From Phocaeicola massiliensis B84634 = Timone 84634 = DSM 17679 = JCM 13223 (GTDB lineage: Bacteria > Bacteroidota > Bacteroidia > Bacteroidales > Bacteroidaceae): 64,000 bases of DNA. Positions 28,108 through 37,964 of the stretch are shown here, piece after piece. The translations under genes were made by a program, and so were the position numbers. How positions within the stretch are numbered: the stretch's first letter is position 1; every line of letters begins with the position of its first letter. The stretch lies in contig NZ_KB905472.1 in the NCBI RefSeq assembly GCF_000382445.1, positions 2,069,697 through 2,133,696 on the forward strand, read 5' to 3'. A model generated the notes under the pieces. The model saw only the letters and a program-made list of their open reading frames with translations, searched no databases and was not told the origin of the DNA.

Positions 28108-28704
28108 ATGAAATCAATTGAAATTAAAGGTTCTGTAAGAACAGACCTCGGAAAGAAAGCAACTCGTGAATTGCGTAAAAACAATGGTGTTCCTTGCGTA
28201 GTATACGGAGTACAGAAAGATGAAAACGGAAATCCTGTAGCAACTCATTTTTCAGTAACTACCGACGGTTTGCGTAATCTGGTATACACACCGCACATCT
28301 ACGTTGTAGATTTGAATATCGATGGCAAAACAGTAAACGCTATCATGAAAGATATTCAGTTCCACCCTGTTAAGGATTCTATCCTTCACGTTGACTTCTA
28401 TCAGATTGACGAAGCTAAACCTATTGTAATGGAAGTTCCCGTTCAGTTGGAAGGTTTGGCAGAAGGTGTACGTGCCGGTGGTAAATTGGCATTGCAGATG
28501 CGTAAACTGAAAGTTAAAGCTTTATATAATGCAATTCCTGAACGTCTGACTATTGACGTTACTGCTTTAGGCTTGGGTAAAACCATCAAAGTTGGCGAAT
28601 TACACTATGAAGGATTGGAATTAATTAATGCCAAGGAAGCTGTTGTTTGTGCAGTTAAATTAACTCGTGCCGCACGTGGTGCTGCTGCAACTGCAGGTAA
28701 ATAA
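28108..28704 (+). CDS. rplY: 50S ribosomal protein bL25 (CTC form)
   Basis: The 198-residue protein is the long CTC type: an L25 5S-rRNA-binding domain (1-95) plus a beta-rich C-terminal domain (95-185) with an Ala-rich tail. The N-terminus reads MKSIEIKGSVRTDLGKK, with the RKNNGVPCVVYG motif. It binds 5S rRNA. pth follows 24 bases downstream, a pairing common in bacteria. Confidence 0.96.
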   Translation: MKSIEIKGSVRTDLGKKATRELRKNNGVPCVVYGVQKDENGNPVATHFSVTTDGLRNLVYTPHIYVVDLNIDGKTVNAIMKDIQFHPVKDSILHVDFYQIDEAKPIVMEVPVQLEGLAEGVRAGGKLALQMRKLKVKALYNAIPERLTIDVTALGLGKTIKVGELHYEGLELINAKEAVVCAVKLTRAARGAAATAGK

Positions 28705-28728
28705 TTACTAACCCCTTAATCCTTTTCA

Positions 28729-29292
28729 ATGAAATATTTGATTGTAGGACTGGGTAATATAGGTGAAGAATACCGAAATACCCGTCACAACATAGGATTC
28801 AATGTATTGGACGCCCTTGCAAAGGCGTCCAATCTTGTTTTTACCGATGGCCGTTACGGTGCTACTGCCACCATGTCACTCAAAGGACGTCAACTTATCT
28901 TGTTGAAGCCTTCTACATATATGAACCTGAGTGGCAACGCTGTACGTTATTGGATGCAGAAGGAAAACGTTCCATTGGAAAATGTGTTGATAATAGTAGA
29001 TGACTTAGCCCTTCCTTTCGGAGCTTTACGCCTGAAAAGTAAGGGTAGCGATGCCGGTCATAACGGATTGAAGCATATAGCCGCCACATTAGGAACTCAA
29101 GCATATGCCCGCCTGCGCTTTGGTATTGGCAATGACTTTCCACGCGGAGGGCAAATAGATTTTGTATTGGGACACTTTACAGAGGAAGATATGAAAACTA
29201 TGGACGAACGTGTGGAATTAGCATGTGAAATAATCAAAAGTTTCTGCCTGGCCGGTATTAATATAACCATGAACCAATACAATAAAAAGTAA
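28729..29292 (+). CDS. pth: Peptidyl-tRNA hydrolase
   Basis: The 187-residue protein is the normal size. [20 protein letters not shown] gives the catalytic His20, and [10 protein letters not shown] and DDLALPFG supply the substrate-binding Asn and Asp. It frees tRNAs from prematurely released peptides. Its TAA overlaps the start of the S4-domain gene by one base, so translation is coupled. Confidence 0.97.
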   Translation: MKYLIVGLGNIGEEYRNTRHNIGFNVLDALAKASNLVFTDGRYGATATMSLKGRQLILLKPSTYMNLSGNAVRYWMQKENVPLENVLIIVDDLALPFGALRLKSKGSDAGHNGLKHIAATLGTQAYARLRFGIGNDFPRGGQIDFVLGHFTEEDMKTMDERVELACEIIKSFCLAGINITMNQYNKK

Positions 29293-29720
29293 TGGCTGAA
29301 GCAAGAATAGATAAATGGATGTGGGCGTCACGCATCTTTAAAACGCGCACAATAGCTGCAGAAGCTTGTAAAAAGGGCCGTGTAAGCATAAACGGTTCAC
29401 AAGTCAAACCGGCACGTACGGTGAAACCGGGAGATGTGATAGAGGTACGCAAACCGCCTATCACTTATTCTTTCAAAGTTTTACAAGCAATAGAAAAACG
29501 TGTCGGTGCAAAACTTATTCCTGAAATTCTGGAGAATGTTACTTCACCGGAACAATATGAACTATTGGAAATGAGTAAAATCAGCGGTTTTGTCGATCGC
29601 GCCCGTGGCACCGGACGTCCTACAAAGAAAGACCGACGCAGTATGGATGAGTTTATCACACCGGAATATTTGCCGGACGATGATGACTTTGATTTCGATT
29701 TTGACTTTGAAGAGGAATAG
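29292..29720 (+). CDS. S4-domain RNA-binding protein (Hsp15/HslR-like)
   Basis: The 142-residue protein has an S4 domain in residues 2-65 (RIDKWMWASRIFKTR and KGRVSINGSQVKPA) like E. coli HslR, which recycles 50S subunits with trapped nascent chains. The last 15 residues are almost all Asp, Phe and Glu. The gene overlaps pth by one base, and rplY, pth and this gene form a translation-rescue cluster. Confidence 0.9.
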   Translation: MAEARIDKWMWASRIFKTRTIAAEACKKGRVSINGSQVKPARTVKPGDVIEVRKPPITYSFKVLQAIEKRVGAKLIPEILENVTSPEQYELLEMSKISGFVDRARGTGRPTKKDRRSMDEFITPEYLPDDDDFDFDFDFEEE

Positions 29721-29774
29721 ATACTAATAAGTATTAATATCCCCCTTGTTTTCCATCAGAACGAAGTGAAAATA

Positions 29775-29815
29775 TGTATGAGCCTACACGTATATGTGCA
29801 AGGCCATACATGCTA
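29775..29815. repeat. 22-bp palindromic repeat family, short copy (array 2)
   Basis: The core GCCTACACGTATATGTGC followed by AAGGCCATACATG matches the unit of the arrays at 10655-10757 and 36314-36401. Only about two units are present. It lies in the junction of the S4-domain gene and the Kef-type antiporter gene. Confidence 0.6.
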
Positions 29816-29849
29816 ATCATAGGGATATAAATACTTCACAACTTATATA

Positions 29850-32117
29850 TTAATATTGTATCTCTTTCTTCTTACCCAACAAATGATAAACATCATCTCT
29901 CTCGCCCACTACCCATACTACATCACCTTCACAAAAAATCATATTAACATCCGGTCGGATCAAATTACCATCGCCTCGTTCTACCCCTACCACCAAACAT
30001 CTATAATCATCACGAATACCGCTCTCCTTAATACTCTTACCCAAGAAAAGAGAATTACCATCCACCATAAACTGCTTCAAGTTCATCTCACGCTTCTCAA
30101 TATCCTCTTCTTCAGCAGCAGAAGAGACTCGCTCCACCTGACGGGCAAATTCCCCCAACTGCTCATCCGTACCGATAACCTGAATTGTATCGCCGGGAAA
30201 CAAACGGACATTGGCACCCGGAATGTTGATACGATGCATCCCGCGAATAATAGAAGCAACATGCACCCCATATTTATATCCCAAATTCAACTCTTTCAGT
30301 GTATGTCCTGCCCAAAGAGAATCCGCCGGCACCTCGAAATCCGAAAGATGAATATCACGTGACAATAAATGTCCCTCATATTCCGGCCGCTTCTGTCCCG
30401 TAAATTCAGCATGCATATCACGGAAGCGTAAATTCTGTATAAAAGTACGTTCCATAAAAATAGACTGTTTCTTCAACCAGCGCGAAAGCATCATCATACA
30501 AACCAAAATAATAGCAATACCAACCATCAATGCAGTAGATGCCTTGAAAATATTCTCGATAATAAACAAAACAAAAGCCACAGCTATCACCATGCGCAAT
30601 AAAATGGTAGATAATAACGGAGCACGGTTATAACGATTATCCTGCCACAATGCCTGAAACTCAACTGAATGATTCTTCTTCATAATAATAGCACGCAAAA
30701 ATGGCGATATACATACAATTGTAAACACTGCACCCGCCAAATTCGCCCAAAACAAAGGTAAACTTGCCCGAAACAGAGGAATGATGAAATGGAAAGAAAG
30801 GACAATTACCGCAATGCAAAGCACCGAATAGATGGCGACAATGCGAATAATAGCGGTCAATAGTTTTCTCCAATTATTCTCATGGTTCACCGTCTGCGAA
30901 CCCGAAGAGTAGCGATCTAAAATTTTTCTCCATTTGTTTGGCAAAACCTTCTCTACCCGATGATAAGCGGGAACAGCAAGACGAATCATATAAGGAGTAA
31001 GGAACGTAGTAATAACCGAAACCGCTACCACTATAGGATACAGAAAATCACTGGTTACATGCAGGCTTACTCCTAATGAAGCGATAATGAAAGCAAACTC
31101 TCCAATCTGCGTCAGGCTAAAACCACACTGCATTGCCACCTTTAGTGGCTGACCTGCAAGAATCACACCTCCGGTTCCAAATATAACCTGTCCCAAAAGA
31201 ATAGATAAAGTAATGGCAACAATGGGCCATGCATACTCCACAATCATGGCAGGGTCCACCATCATACCAACCGAAACAAAGAATATTGCGCCAAACAAAT
31301 CCTTAACCGGCGCCACCAGTTTCTCTATACTCTCTGCCTCTACCGTCTCCGCCAAAATAGAACCCATGATGAAAGCACCGAAAGCCGGAGAAAAACCAAC
31401 TTTTGCCGCCAGTACTACCATTCCAAAGCACATAGCCAAAGAAACGATAAGTAATGTTTCACTCCCCATCCACTTACGTGAACGTTTCAGAAAAATAGGA
31501 ATAAGATATATTCCTACTACAAACCAAAGAATCAGAAAGAATACTAACTTACCAATACTGTAAATCATCTCCGTACCCTCAAAATTCTTACTTACAGCCA
31601 TTGTACTCAGCATCACCATCAACACAATGGCAAGAATGTCTTCCAGTATCAAAATGCTAAGCACCAACCCGGCAAACCGTTGCTGCCGTAACCCCAAATC
31701 ATCGAATGCCTTATAAATAATGGTCGTTGAAGACATTGCCAGCATACCGCCCAGATAAAGGCAGTCCATGTGTTTCCATCCAAAAGACCAACCGGCTACC
31801 ATCCCGACCAATATCATACAAAATATAATGGTACACGCCGCTATAATAGCAGTACCTCCGACTTTCATAAGCTTTTTGAAACTAAACTCCAATCCTAAAG
31901 CAAAAAGTAGGAAAATAACACCGATATCAGACCAAGTATGAATATTTGCCGTATCTATTACTGATGGTGTATAAGGCATATGCGGGCTTGCCAAAAACCC
32001 GGCTACAATATAGCCCAAGACTAAAGGCTGCCTCAACCGTTTAAATATCAGCGTCATAATACCGGCGCAAATAAGAATCAAGGCGAGGTCACTTATAAGG
32101 GGAGCCAATTCTGACAT
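29850..32117 (-). CDS. Kef/CPA2-type cation:proton antiporter with two RCK_C domains
   Basis: The 755-residue protein has about twelve membrane segments in the first 400 residues, typical of the CPA2 Na+/H+ exchanger fold (ALGLEFSFKKL, SSTTIIYKAFDDLGL), a linker with extra membrane segments, and two C-terminal RCK_C/TrkA-C domains (about 585-660 and 675-750; GDTIQVIGTDEQ and GDVVWVVGERDD). No RCK_N nucleotide-binding domain is evident, unlike KefB/C. It probably exchanges K+ or Na+ for protons. It has its own promoter box at 32138-32145. Confidence 0.9.
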   Translation of the reverse strand: MSELAPLISDLALILICAGIMTLIFKRLRQPLVLGYIVAGFLASPHMPYTPSVIDTANIHTWSDIGVIFLLFALGLEFSFKKLMKVGGTAIIAACTIIFCMILVGMVAGWSFGWKHMDCLYLGGMLAMSSTTIIYKAFDDLGLRQQRFAGLVLSILILEDILAIVLMVMLSTMAVSKNFEGTEMIYSIGKLVFFLILWFVVGIYLIPIFLKRSRKWMGSETLLIVSLAMCFGMVVLAAKVGFSPAFGAFIMGSILAETVEAESIEKLVAPVKDLFGAIFFVSVGMMVDPAMIVEYAWPIVAITLSILLGQVIFGTGGVILAGQPLKVAMQCGFSLTQIGEFAFIIASLGVSLHVTSDFLYPIVVAVSVITTFLTPYMIRLAVPAYHRVEKVLPNKWRKILDRYSSGSQTVNHENNWRKLLTAIIRIVAIYSVLCIAVIVLSFHFIIPLFRASLPLFWANLAGAVFTIVCISPFLRAIIMKKNHSVEFQALWQDNRYNRAPLLSTILLRMVIAVAFVLFIIENIFKASTALMVGIAIILVCMMMLSRWLKKQSIFMERTFIQNLRFRDMHAEFTGQKRPEYEGHLLSRDIHLSDFEVPADSLWAGHTLKELNLGYKYGVHVASIIRGMHRINIPGANVRLFPGDTIQVIGTDEQLGEFARQVERVSSAAEEEDIEKREMNLKQFMVDGNSLFLGKSIKESGIRDDYRCLVVGVERGDGNLIRPDVNMIFCEGDVVWVVGERDDVYHLLGKKKEIQY

Positions 32118-32137
32118 AACAATATTTTTTTTGCCTG

Positions 32138-32145
32138 CAAAATTA
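32138..32145 (-). promoter_or_regulatory. -7 box for the Kef-type antiporter gene
   Basis: The minus strand reads TAATTTTG, a TAnnTTTG match, 21 bases before the start codon. Confidence 0.6.
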
Positions 32146-32248
32146 TAAATTATCTATCAACTGTGGAGTCTTTCACCTGCTTATTTTGTGATAAGTACTT
32201 TGTTTTAACTCATTGTCTGCATAACGATAAATATTATGGCAGGTTGGC

Positions 32249-32293
32249 AAAAAAAATCTCCTCCACCCATATCACAGGCAAGATGAAGGAGAT
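32249..32293 (-). terminator. Intrinsic terminator after gcvT
   Basis: On the minus strand ATCTCCTTCATC pairs with GGTGGAGGAGAT over 12 bp (two G-T pairs), followed by seven T residues. It lies 18 bases after the gcvT stop. Confidence 0.9.
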
Positions 32294-32310
32294 AAAAAAA
32301 ATGAATAATA

Positions 32311-33396
32311 TTACTTTCTGAACGGTGGTTTGACAACCATCGCCTTTAATTTGCGTCCACGCACATCAATGAAAACCTCTGTGCCCGGTGTAGCATAAGC
32401 AGTTTGAATATATCCCATACCGATGCCGATTTTACGAATCGGAGACATCGTTCCACTGGTTACTTCACCAACCTTTTCTCCCTCTGCATTTACCAACTCA
32501 TAACCATGGCGAGGTATACCGCGATCAATCATTTCAAAACCAACCAATTTGCGATTCAAACCTTCTGCTTTCTGCTTTTCAAGAATAGCACGTGCTGTAA
32601 AATCCTTTCCTTCAACAAACTTGGTAATCCAACCTAAGCCCGCCTCCAATGGAGAAGTGGTATCACTCAGATCATTACCATAAAGACAGAATCCCATCTC
32701 CAGGCGCAAAGTATCGCGTGCACCCAGTCCTATAGGCTTGATACCTTCAGGAGCACCGGCTTCAAAGATGGCATTCCAAATCGCTTCACCGGCTTCAGGA
32801 TAGAAATAAAGCTCAAAGCCTCCGGCTCCGGTATATCCGGTATTAGAAATAATCACGTCTTTCTGACCGGCAAATTCTCCGGTAGTAAACGCATAATAAG
32901 GTATTTCAGACAGATTCACCGAAGTGAGTTTCTGCAAAACCTCCATTGCTTTCGGACCCTGGATAGCCAACTGCGCCATGCGATCGGAAGCATTTTCCAA
33001 TTCAGCACCCGCCGTGTTATGGCTGACACACCAATTCCAGTCTTTCTCTATATTGGCAGCATTCACAACCAACAAGTATTTTTCCGGTTCGTAATGATAT
33101 ACCAATAAATCATCTACAATACCTCCCTCTTCGTTGGGGAAACAAGTATACTGAGCCTTACCAATAGGCAAAACAGCTACATTATTAGAAGTCACTTGCT
33201 GCAAGAAAGCCAATGCATTCGGGCCTTTTACCCAAAATTCTCCCATGTGGGAAACATCAAATACACCCACTGCATTGCATACAGTGAGATGTTCATCGAT
33301 AATTCCCGAATATTCGATAGGCATATTATAGCCGGCAAATTCGTGCATCTTTGCTCCCAGAGCAATGTGTTTCTCGGTAAACGGAGTCGTTTTCAT
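32311..33396 (-). CDS. gcvT: Glycine cleavage system T protein (aminomethyltransferase)
   Basis: From the ATG at 33396 the protein is 361 residues (a start at 33408 adding MNNN is possible). It carries the folate-binding motifs of GcvT ([23 protein letters not shown]) and the C-terminal [10 protein letters not shown] segment. It transfers the aminomethyl group from H protein to tetrahydrofolate. It follows pepT by about 39 bases on the same strand and ends at a strong terminator, so they form an operon; gcvH and gcvP are not in the window. Confidence 0.95.
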   Translation of the reverse strand: MKTTPFTEKHIALGAKMHEFAGYNMPIEYSGIIDEHLTVCNAVGVFDVSHMGEFWVKGPNALAFLQQVTSNNVAVLPIGKAQYTCFPNEEGGIVDDLLVYHYEPEKYLLVVNAANIEKDWNWCVSHNTAGAELENASDRMAQLAIQGPKAMEVLQKLTSVNLSEIPYYAFTTGEFAGQKDVIISNTGYTGAGGFELYFYPEAGEAIWNAIFEAGAPEGIKPIGLGARDTLRLEMGFCLYGNDLSDTTSPLEAGLGWITKFVEGKDFTARAILEKQKAEGLNRKLVGFEMIDRGIPRHGYELVNAEGEKVGEVTSGTMSPIRKIGIGMGYIQTAYATPGTEVFIDVRGRKLKAMVVKPPFRK

Positions 33397-33435
33397 GTTA
33401 TTATTCAATTATTTTTTAAGGTTATTATATTCGTC

Positions 33436-34656
33436 TTATCTTGCCACCAATTCTGAAATCTTCACCACTACCATCATGGCTTTTTCCAATGACTGAATAG
33501 GAGCAAACTCATATCTGCCGTGGAAATTCAGACCGCCGGCAAAAATGTTCGGACAAGGCAGTCCTTTGAAAGAAAGTTGTGCGCCATCCGTTCCGCCACG
33601 AATCGCTTTCACCTTCGGAGTCACACCGGCTTCTTCCATCGCCTTGAAAGCTATATCGATAATATGCATGACCGGTTCAATCTTTTCACGCATATTATAA
33701 TACTGATCTTTCAATTCTACTGTCACTGTTTCTTCACCATATTTCTTATTAATCTCAGCTGCCCACTTCAACATATTCTCTTTACGCGCTTCAAATTTGG
33801 CACGGTCATGGTCACGAATGATGTAAGACAGCGTAGTTTGTTCCACCTCACCGGTAATACCTACCAAATGATAGAATCCTTCATAGTTTTCTGTACACTG
33901 GGGAGTCTCTCCATCCGGCAATAAATTCATAAACTGATTGGCCACACACATGGAATTTATCATCTTATTCTTGGCATATCCCGGATGCACGTTACGACCC
34001 TTTACAACTACTTTGGCAGAGGCTGCATTGAAATTTTCAAATTCCAGCTCACCTACCTCTCCTCCATCCATTGTATAAGCCCATTCACAACCAAACTTTT
34101 CCACATCAAACTTATGAGCACCCAACCCAATTTCTTCATCTGGATTGAAACCTACCCGAATCTTTCCATGTTTAATTTCGGGATGCTCTTTCAAATAAAC
34201 CATCGCAGTAATGATTTCTGCAATACCGGCCTTATCGTCAGCTCCCAGCAGCGTCTTTCCATTGGTTACAATCAAATCTTCTCCTTTGTGGTCCAGCAAT
34301 TCAGGGAACCGATTAGGAGAAAGAACAACATTCTCTTCCTCACACAAGACAATATCCGAACCGTCATAACCATAAACGATACGCGGAGTCACTCCTGCAC
34401 CGGTCATATCAGGACTGGTATCCATGTGAGCAATAAATCCTATCGTTGGTACCGGTTTGTCGGTATTTGCCGGCAAGGTAGCAAAAAGATAACCATTCTC
34501 GTCCAATGAAATTTCTTCAAAGCCCAGTTGTTCCAATTCAGATCTCAAGTATTGTGCAAATACCATTTGTTTGGGTGTACTGGGCGTCACACCACTATTA
34601 TCGTCTGATTGAGTATCGAAACTTACATACTTTAAAAATCGTTCTATCAGTGTCAT
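33436..34656 (-). CDS. pepT: Peptidase T (tripeptidase)
   Basis: The 406-residue protein has the M20B metal-binding pattern: HMDTSPDM (His79-region ligand), [22 protein letters not shown] with the catalytic Glu, YTMDGGE and the final His in [11 protein letters not shown]. It removes N-terminal residues from tripeptides in the cytoplasm. gcvT follows on the same strand with a short gap, giving a pepT-gcvT operon. Confidence 0.96.
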   Translation of the reverse strand: MTLIERFLKYVSFDTQSDDNSGVTPSTPKQMVFAQYLRSELEQLGFEEISLDENGYLFATLPANTDKPVPTIGFIAHMDTSPDMTGAGVTPRIVYGYDGSDIVLCEEENVVLSPNRFPELLDHKGEDLIVTNGKTLLGADDKAGIAEIITAMVYLKEHPEIKHGKIRVGFNPDEEIGLGAHKFDVEKFGCEWAYTMDGGEVGELEFENFNAASAKVVVKGRNVHPGYAKNKMINSMCVANQFMNLLPDGETPQCTENYEGFYHLVGITGEVEQTTLSYIIRDHDRAKFEARKENMLKWAAEINKKYGEETVTVELKDQYYNMREKIEPVMHIIDIAFKAMEEAGVTPKVKAIRGGTDGAQLSFKGLPCPNIFAGGLNFHGRYEFAPIQSLEKAMMVVVKISELVAR

Positions 34657-34697
34657 TTTATCTTCCTATTTTTAATATTCAATGCTGTAAAAATAGG

Positions 34698-34738
34698 AAA
34701 AGAGCCGTGAATTGCCAAACAATTCACGGCTCTTTTTT
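34698..34738. terminator. Strong symmetrical terminator between the purF-like gene and pepT
   Basis: GAGCCGTGAATTG at 34702-34714 pairs perfectly with CAATTCACGGCTC at 34720-34732, flanked by A and T runs. It ends the minus-strand purF-like transcript 24 bases after its stop and separates it from pepT. Confidence 0.92.
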
Positions 34739-34761
34739 CATTCTATCTTATTATTTTGATA

Positions 34762-36168
34762 TCAGAAACAACTGGAACCATCAAAACAATGCGTACAAAC
34801 TTTGCACTTTGGCAAACCGATAGCTTCAATTAAGGTTTCCAATGTATTGAACTTCAACGAAGTCAATCCGAAACGGTCGGCAATCATTTGCACCATCTTT
34901 TGGTATTGAGGTGAATCTGTTGCAGCATATTTTTCAAGATCTTTATTCTCATCTCCTTCTATTTCCTTAATCATGCGGCGTGTTATCAGCTCCAAGTCAC
35001 CTTTTGATGCAGTAAAGCCAAGGAAAGGACAACTGTAAATCAACGGCGGGCACGCAATACGCATGTGAACCTCTTTTGCTCCATAATCATATAAAATCTT
35101 CACATTATCACGAAGTTGAGTTCCACGTACAATGGAATCATCACAAAACAAAACACGTTTTCCTTCCAGCATGGCACGATTGGGAATCAGCTTCATTTTT
35201 GCTACCAACGAACGCATTTCCTGATTGGCAGGAGTAAAGCTGCGGGGCCATGTGGGAGTATATTTGGTTATGGCACGATGATAAGGAATGCCTTTTCCTT
35301 CGGCATACCCCAGCGCCATACCTACGCCGGAATCAGGAATACCACAGGCACAATCCACTTCCGAATTATCCTTCTGCCCCATTTTATAACCACTCATAAA
35401 ACGCACTTCCTCCACATTCCTACCCTCATAGCAAGAAACCGGGAAACCATAATACACCCACAAAAAAGAACAAATCTGCATTCCTTCATTCGGCTTGCGC
35501 ATTTGTTCCATTCCATCGGCACGCAAGCGGATAATTTCGCCGGGGCCCACATATTTTTCAATTTCATAATCCAGATTCGGCAGACTGCTCGACTCGCTGG
35601 TCGCAGCATAAGCCCCCTCTTTCTTACCAATCACGATGGGAGTACGTCCCCATTTATCACGCGCCACAATAATACCGTCTTCGGTCAGCAGCAACATGGA
35701 GCACGACCCTTTTATCTTATTAAATACATTTTCGATGCCATCTACAAAGTCCTTGCCCTGAACAATAAGCAATGCTATCAATTCCGTTGGGTTTGTCTTT
35801 CCCAAACTCATTTCGGAAAAATGCATATTCGCAGCCAGCAAGTCACGCTCCAGTTCCGAAATATTCTGAATCTTGGCTACTGTAACAATGGCAAATTTAC
35901 CCAAATGCGAATTGATTACTATCGGCTGAGGATCTGTATCACTAATAATACCTATACCCGAGTTACCTTTAAACTTCGGGAGTTCCAATTCAAACTTTGT
36001 GCGGAAATAAGAGTTTTCCAAATTATGGATAGACCTCATAAATCCTTCTCCCTTGGCATAAGTAGCCAAGCCTCCTCTTTTTGTACCTAAATGTGAATTA
36101 TAGTCCGTTCCGTAAAATAAATCGGTAACGCACTCAGTCTTTGAGACTGTTCCAAAAAAACCACCCAT
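34762..36168 (-). CDS. PurF-like amidophosphoribosyltransferase homologue lacking the glutaminase cysteine
   Basis: The 468-residue protein aligns with PurF: a class II glutamine amidotransferase domain (1-230) and a phosphoribosyltransferase domain with the PRPP motif VLFCDDSIVRGTQ near 338-350. In true PurF the mature protein starts with Cys (CGIxG); here the N-terminus is MGGFFGTVS, so Gly2 replaces the nucleophile, and the QHRGQ-type motif is also changed. The C-terminus ends in a Cys-rich CKVCTHCFDGSSCF. Glutaminase activity is probably lost, so ammonia-dependent activity or another role is possible. The gene is monocistronic, with a promoter box at 36197 and a strong terminator after it. 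Confidence 0.85.
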   Translation of the reverse strand: MGGFFGTVSKTECVTDLFYGTDYNSHLGTKRGGLATYAKGEGFMRSIHNLENSYFRTKFELELPKFKGNSGIGIISDTDPQPIVINSHLGKFAIVTVAKIQNISELERDLLAANMHFSEMSLGKTNPTELIALLIVQGKDFVDGIENVFNKIKGSCSMLLLTEDGIIVARDKWGRTPIVIGKKEGAYAATSESSSLPNLDYEIEKYVGPGEIIRLRADGMEQMRKPNEGMQICSFLWVYYGFPVSCYEGRNVEEVRFMSGYKMGQKDNSEVDCACGIPDSGVGMALGYAEGKGIPYHRAITKYTPTWPRSFTPANQEMRSLVAKMKLIPNRAMLEGKRVLFCDDSIVRGTQLRDNVKILYDYGAKEVHMRIACPPLIYSCPFLGFTASKGDLELITRRMIKEIEGDENKDLEKYAATDSPQYQKMVQMIADRFGLTSLKFNTLETLIEAIGLPKCKVCTHCFDGSSCF

Positions 36169-36196
36169 TCCTTTTTGCTGTTTTTTGTTTAGGGTG

Positions 36197-36204
36197 CAAA
36201 ATTA
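36197..36204 (-). promoter_or_regulatory. -7 box for the purF-like gene
   Basis: The minus strand reads TAATTTTG, a TAnnTTTG match, 29 bases before the start codon. Confidence 0.6.
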
Positions 36205-36313
36205 CTAAAATCTCTGGAATAAACGAACAAAAAAAACAAAATGGTACCGAATAGCTTATGAATAAAATGTTTGCTGTGACAAATCCGACCTAACATTCCA
36301 CCACCCGATACAA

Positions 36314-36401
36314 TGCATACGTACGTGTGGCCCGATGCGTACGTACGTGTAGGCTTACGCATATATATGTGTAGGCTGATGCCACCGTATGTATAGACCT
36401 A
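36314..36401. repeat. 22-bp palindromic tandem repeat, array 3 (four units)
   Basis: Four units of exactly 22 bases start at 36314, 36336, 36358 and 36380. The first reads TGCATACGTACGTGTGGCCC and the third has the core CATATATATGTGTAGGC. The core is palindromic and the GGCC/GGCT end gives direction. Relatives are at 10655-10757 and 29775-29815. Confidence 0.85.
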
Positions 36402-36420
36402 TGATCAGGCTGAGTGCTGC

Positions 36421-36524
36421 AAAAAGACCTTGAGGTTTTCAAAAAAGCTCGGTAAGTTTATTAAAAAGATGCCGAGGTTTTACGGAAACACACCGACCTT
36501 TTTCAAAAAGCTCGGCATCTTTTT
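36421..36524. repeat. About 21-bp tandem repeat (CTTTTTCAAAAAGCTC family), array 5
   Basis: About five units of 20-23 bases carry AAAAAGAnnTTGAGGTTTTC or its reverse AAAAAGCTCGGCATCTTTTT. The end units can also fold as a hairpin around CGACCTTTTTC and AAAAAGCTCGG. It starts 19 bases after the 22-bp array and is related to the array at 18206-18311. Confidence 0.7.
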
Positions 36525-36970
36525 CACATAGGGGCAGATGGAATCATCCCCTCACTAAGCCGATCATTCCTTCTTTCCGTTCATCCTTACATATTAGCCA
36601 AAACACATTATCAATCAATCGATTAAAAATGACAGGATATCCATTCATTCTCCTTTCAGTCGTGCTTCCCAAGCTGCTTTCAAATCTGCCTTCAGTATTT
36701 ATCTGTATCAAAAAAAGTCTTACAGATGAAAGGAGGCTGAAAAGACAATACGAGATGTCCATTCACTACCGAAATCCGCCATAACAGGGCGTTTCAACGA
36801 CTAATGAAAGGAGGAAGGAAGAGACAGATTTTTCCGTTTGTATGGCGAAAAACACAGTTATTTTTTTATGAATTCAGTCATTGCACGGCAAGCCACTTTG
36901 GGTATTTCACGATTACTGTTTATTTTCTCCACCCTCTTCCGCCACCTCCATGTGTTCTTTAAAAGATGTG
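36525..36970. other. Non-coding gap between repeat arrays and the Abi gene
   Basis: I see no convincing gene here. A 72-codon minus-strand frame at 36544-36762 has no recognisable features and no promoter box. The region is T- and A-rich. It belongs to the variable purF-like to crcB interval. Confidence 0.5.
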
Positions 36971-37018
36971 AATGATGCTGACAAAAGTTACATTTTAAAT
37001 TCTTTTGTTGGCATCATT
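36971..37018 (-). terminator. Inverted repeat after the Abi gene
   Basis: AATGATGCTGACAAAAG at 36971-36987 pairs with CTTTTGTTGGCATCATT at 37002-37018 over 17 positions with one G-T pair and one mismatch. It lies 35 bases after the Abi stop. The following T tract is weak, so it may be a terminator or a 3' stabiliser. Confidence 0.6.
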
Positions 37019-37052
37019 TGTCTTTTATGAGACATTTATAATCTATATACTC

Positions 37053-37952
37053 TCAGTACCATAGCTCCTCGTCAGCCCAGTTCCTGCAAAATCCCATAGC
37101 CGTAATATCTATCGAAGGAAAACGAGCCAATAAATCAACAATCTTTTCGTTGAAATTGTTTTTGGGTGAAACTGATGACAGAAAATATCGAATAATACAC
37201 AGCCTATAGAAAATCCTTTTCTTGTCTATTTGGGAAGTATCTATCCAAGCATTTGAAGTCTTGCGCGGTTCTGCTGGGTTTAACATAAAATCCCTGTTCC
37301 ATATTCTTGCATGATGGCAACACATATTGCGAAGATTGGCAAGTACGGTCAACCACGAAGTGAAAACCTGCGGTTTCAAGCCGAAATAATTAGCGATGCC
37401 TTTCATCAGCTTGTTGCTGGCAATATTGGAATAAATATAGTTCAAGTTGCCGAAAGACAAGACTTCGGTAATCATCCATGCCGGAGGATAGTTTTCAACA
37501 TAATTGTGCCTGAAATCCTCAATGTAATCTTCCTTGCTTGATGTAAGTTCCTTTTCTATGACAGCCAGCGTCTGATTGAATTTTTCAGCGTTAGCAAAAT
37601 AGTCCGCCTTTGTTATCCAGTACTTATCACCAAATTCTTGACAGCCGATATTAGCCAAGACGCTGCGAATGACAACTTCTATTTTTTCAATCTCATTAAA
37701 GAGAAGAATGCGTAACTTCTTGTCAAAGCGGTAGAGCACCAAGACTTGCTCGAATGTCGTCCCTTCTTTTAGTTGCAAGTCACTCTTTGGACTTTTGTAG
37801 AACGGGTAGATGTAGGCTGAAAGACGGTGATAACCGATATTCATCAGATAGTTCTCAACTTTCCGCTCGTCATCCATAAGCATACCACGTTGCTTTAGTA
37901 TCTGAACGATTTGTTCAGGAGAAGAATATGGTTTGGCAAAACTTGCTCTCAT
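37053..37952 (-). CDS. AbiF/AbiD-type abortive-infection protein (Abi_2 family, HEPN)
   Basis: The 299-residue protein matches Abi_2 (Pfam PF07751 in my memory): LMNIGYHRLSAYIYPF near 36-51, RFDKKLRILLFNEIEKIEV near 75-93, and ANLRNMCCHHARIWNR near 205-220. The last holds the HEPN RNase motif Rx4H as Arg208 and His213. AbiD/AbiF proteins cause phage-triggered growth arrest, probably by RNA cleavage. A promoter box and a structured RNA with terminator lie immediately upstream on the same strand, and no protein antitoxin is adjacent. The gene sits in a small variable gap beside a DinD/Bro-like fragment, fitting an acquired defence gene. Confidence 0.88.
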   Translation of the reverse strand: MRASFAKPYSSPEQIVQILKQRGMLMDDERKVENYLMNIGYHRLSAYIYPFYKSPKSDLQLKEGTTFEQVLVLYRFDKKLRILLFNEIEKIEVVIRSVLANIGCQEFGDKYWITKADYFANAEKFNQTLAVIEKELTSSKEDYIEDFRHNYVENYPPAWMITEVLSFGNLNYIYSNIASNKLMKGIANYFGLKPQVFTSWLTVLANLRNMCCHHARIWNRDFMLNPAEPRKTSNAWIDTSQIDKKRIFYRLCIIRYFLSSVSPKNNFNEKIVDLLARFPSIDITAMGFCRNWADEELWY

Positions 37953-37964
37953 ATAAGGTATAAT

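Noticed and set aside
36314-36524. Tandem repeats as a CRISPR array
   Set aside because: Units are contiguous or nearly so, with no unique spacers of 30 or so bases, and no cas genes are near.
36544-36762. Small minus-strand gene of 72 codons
   Set aside because: No promoter box, no recognisable motif, odd composition and no neighbour context.
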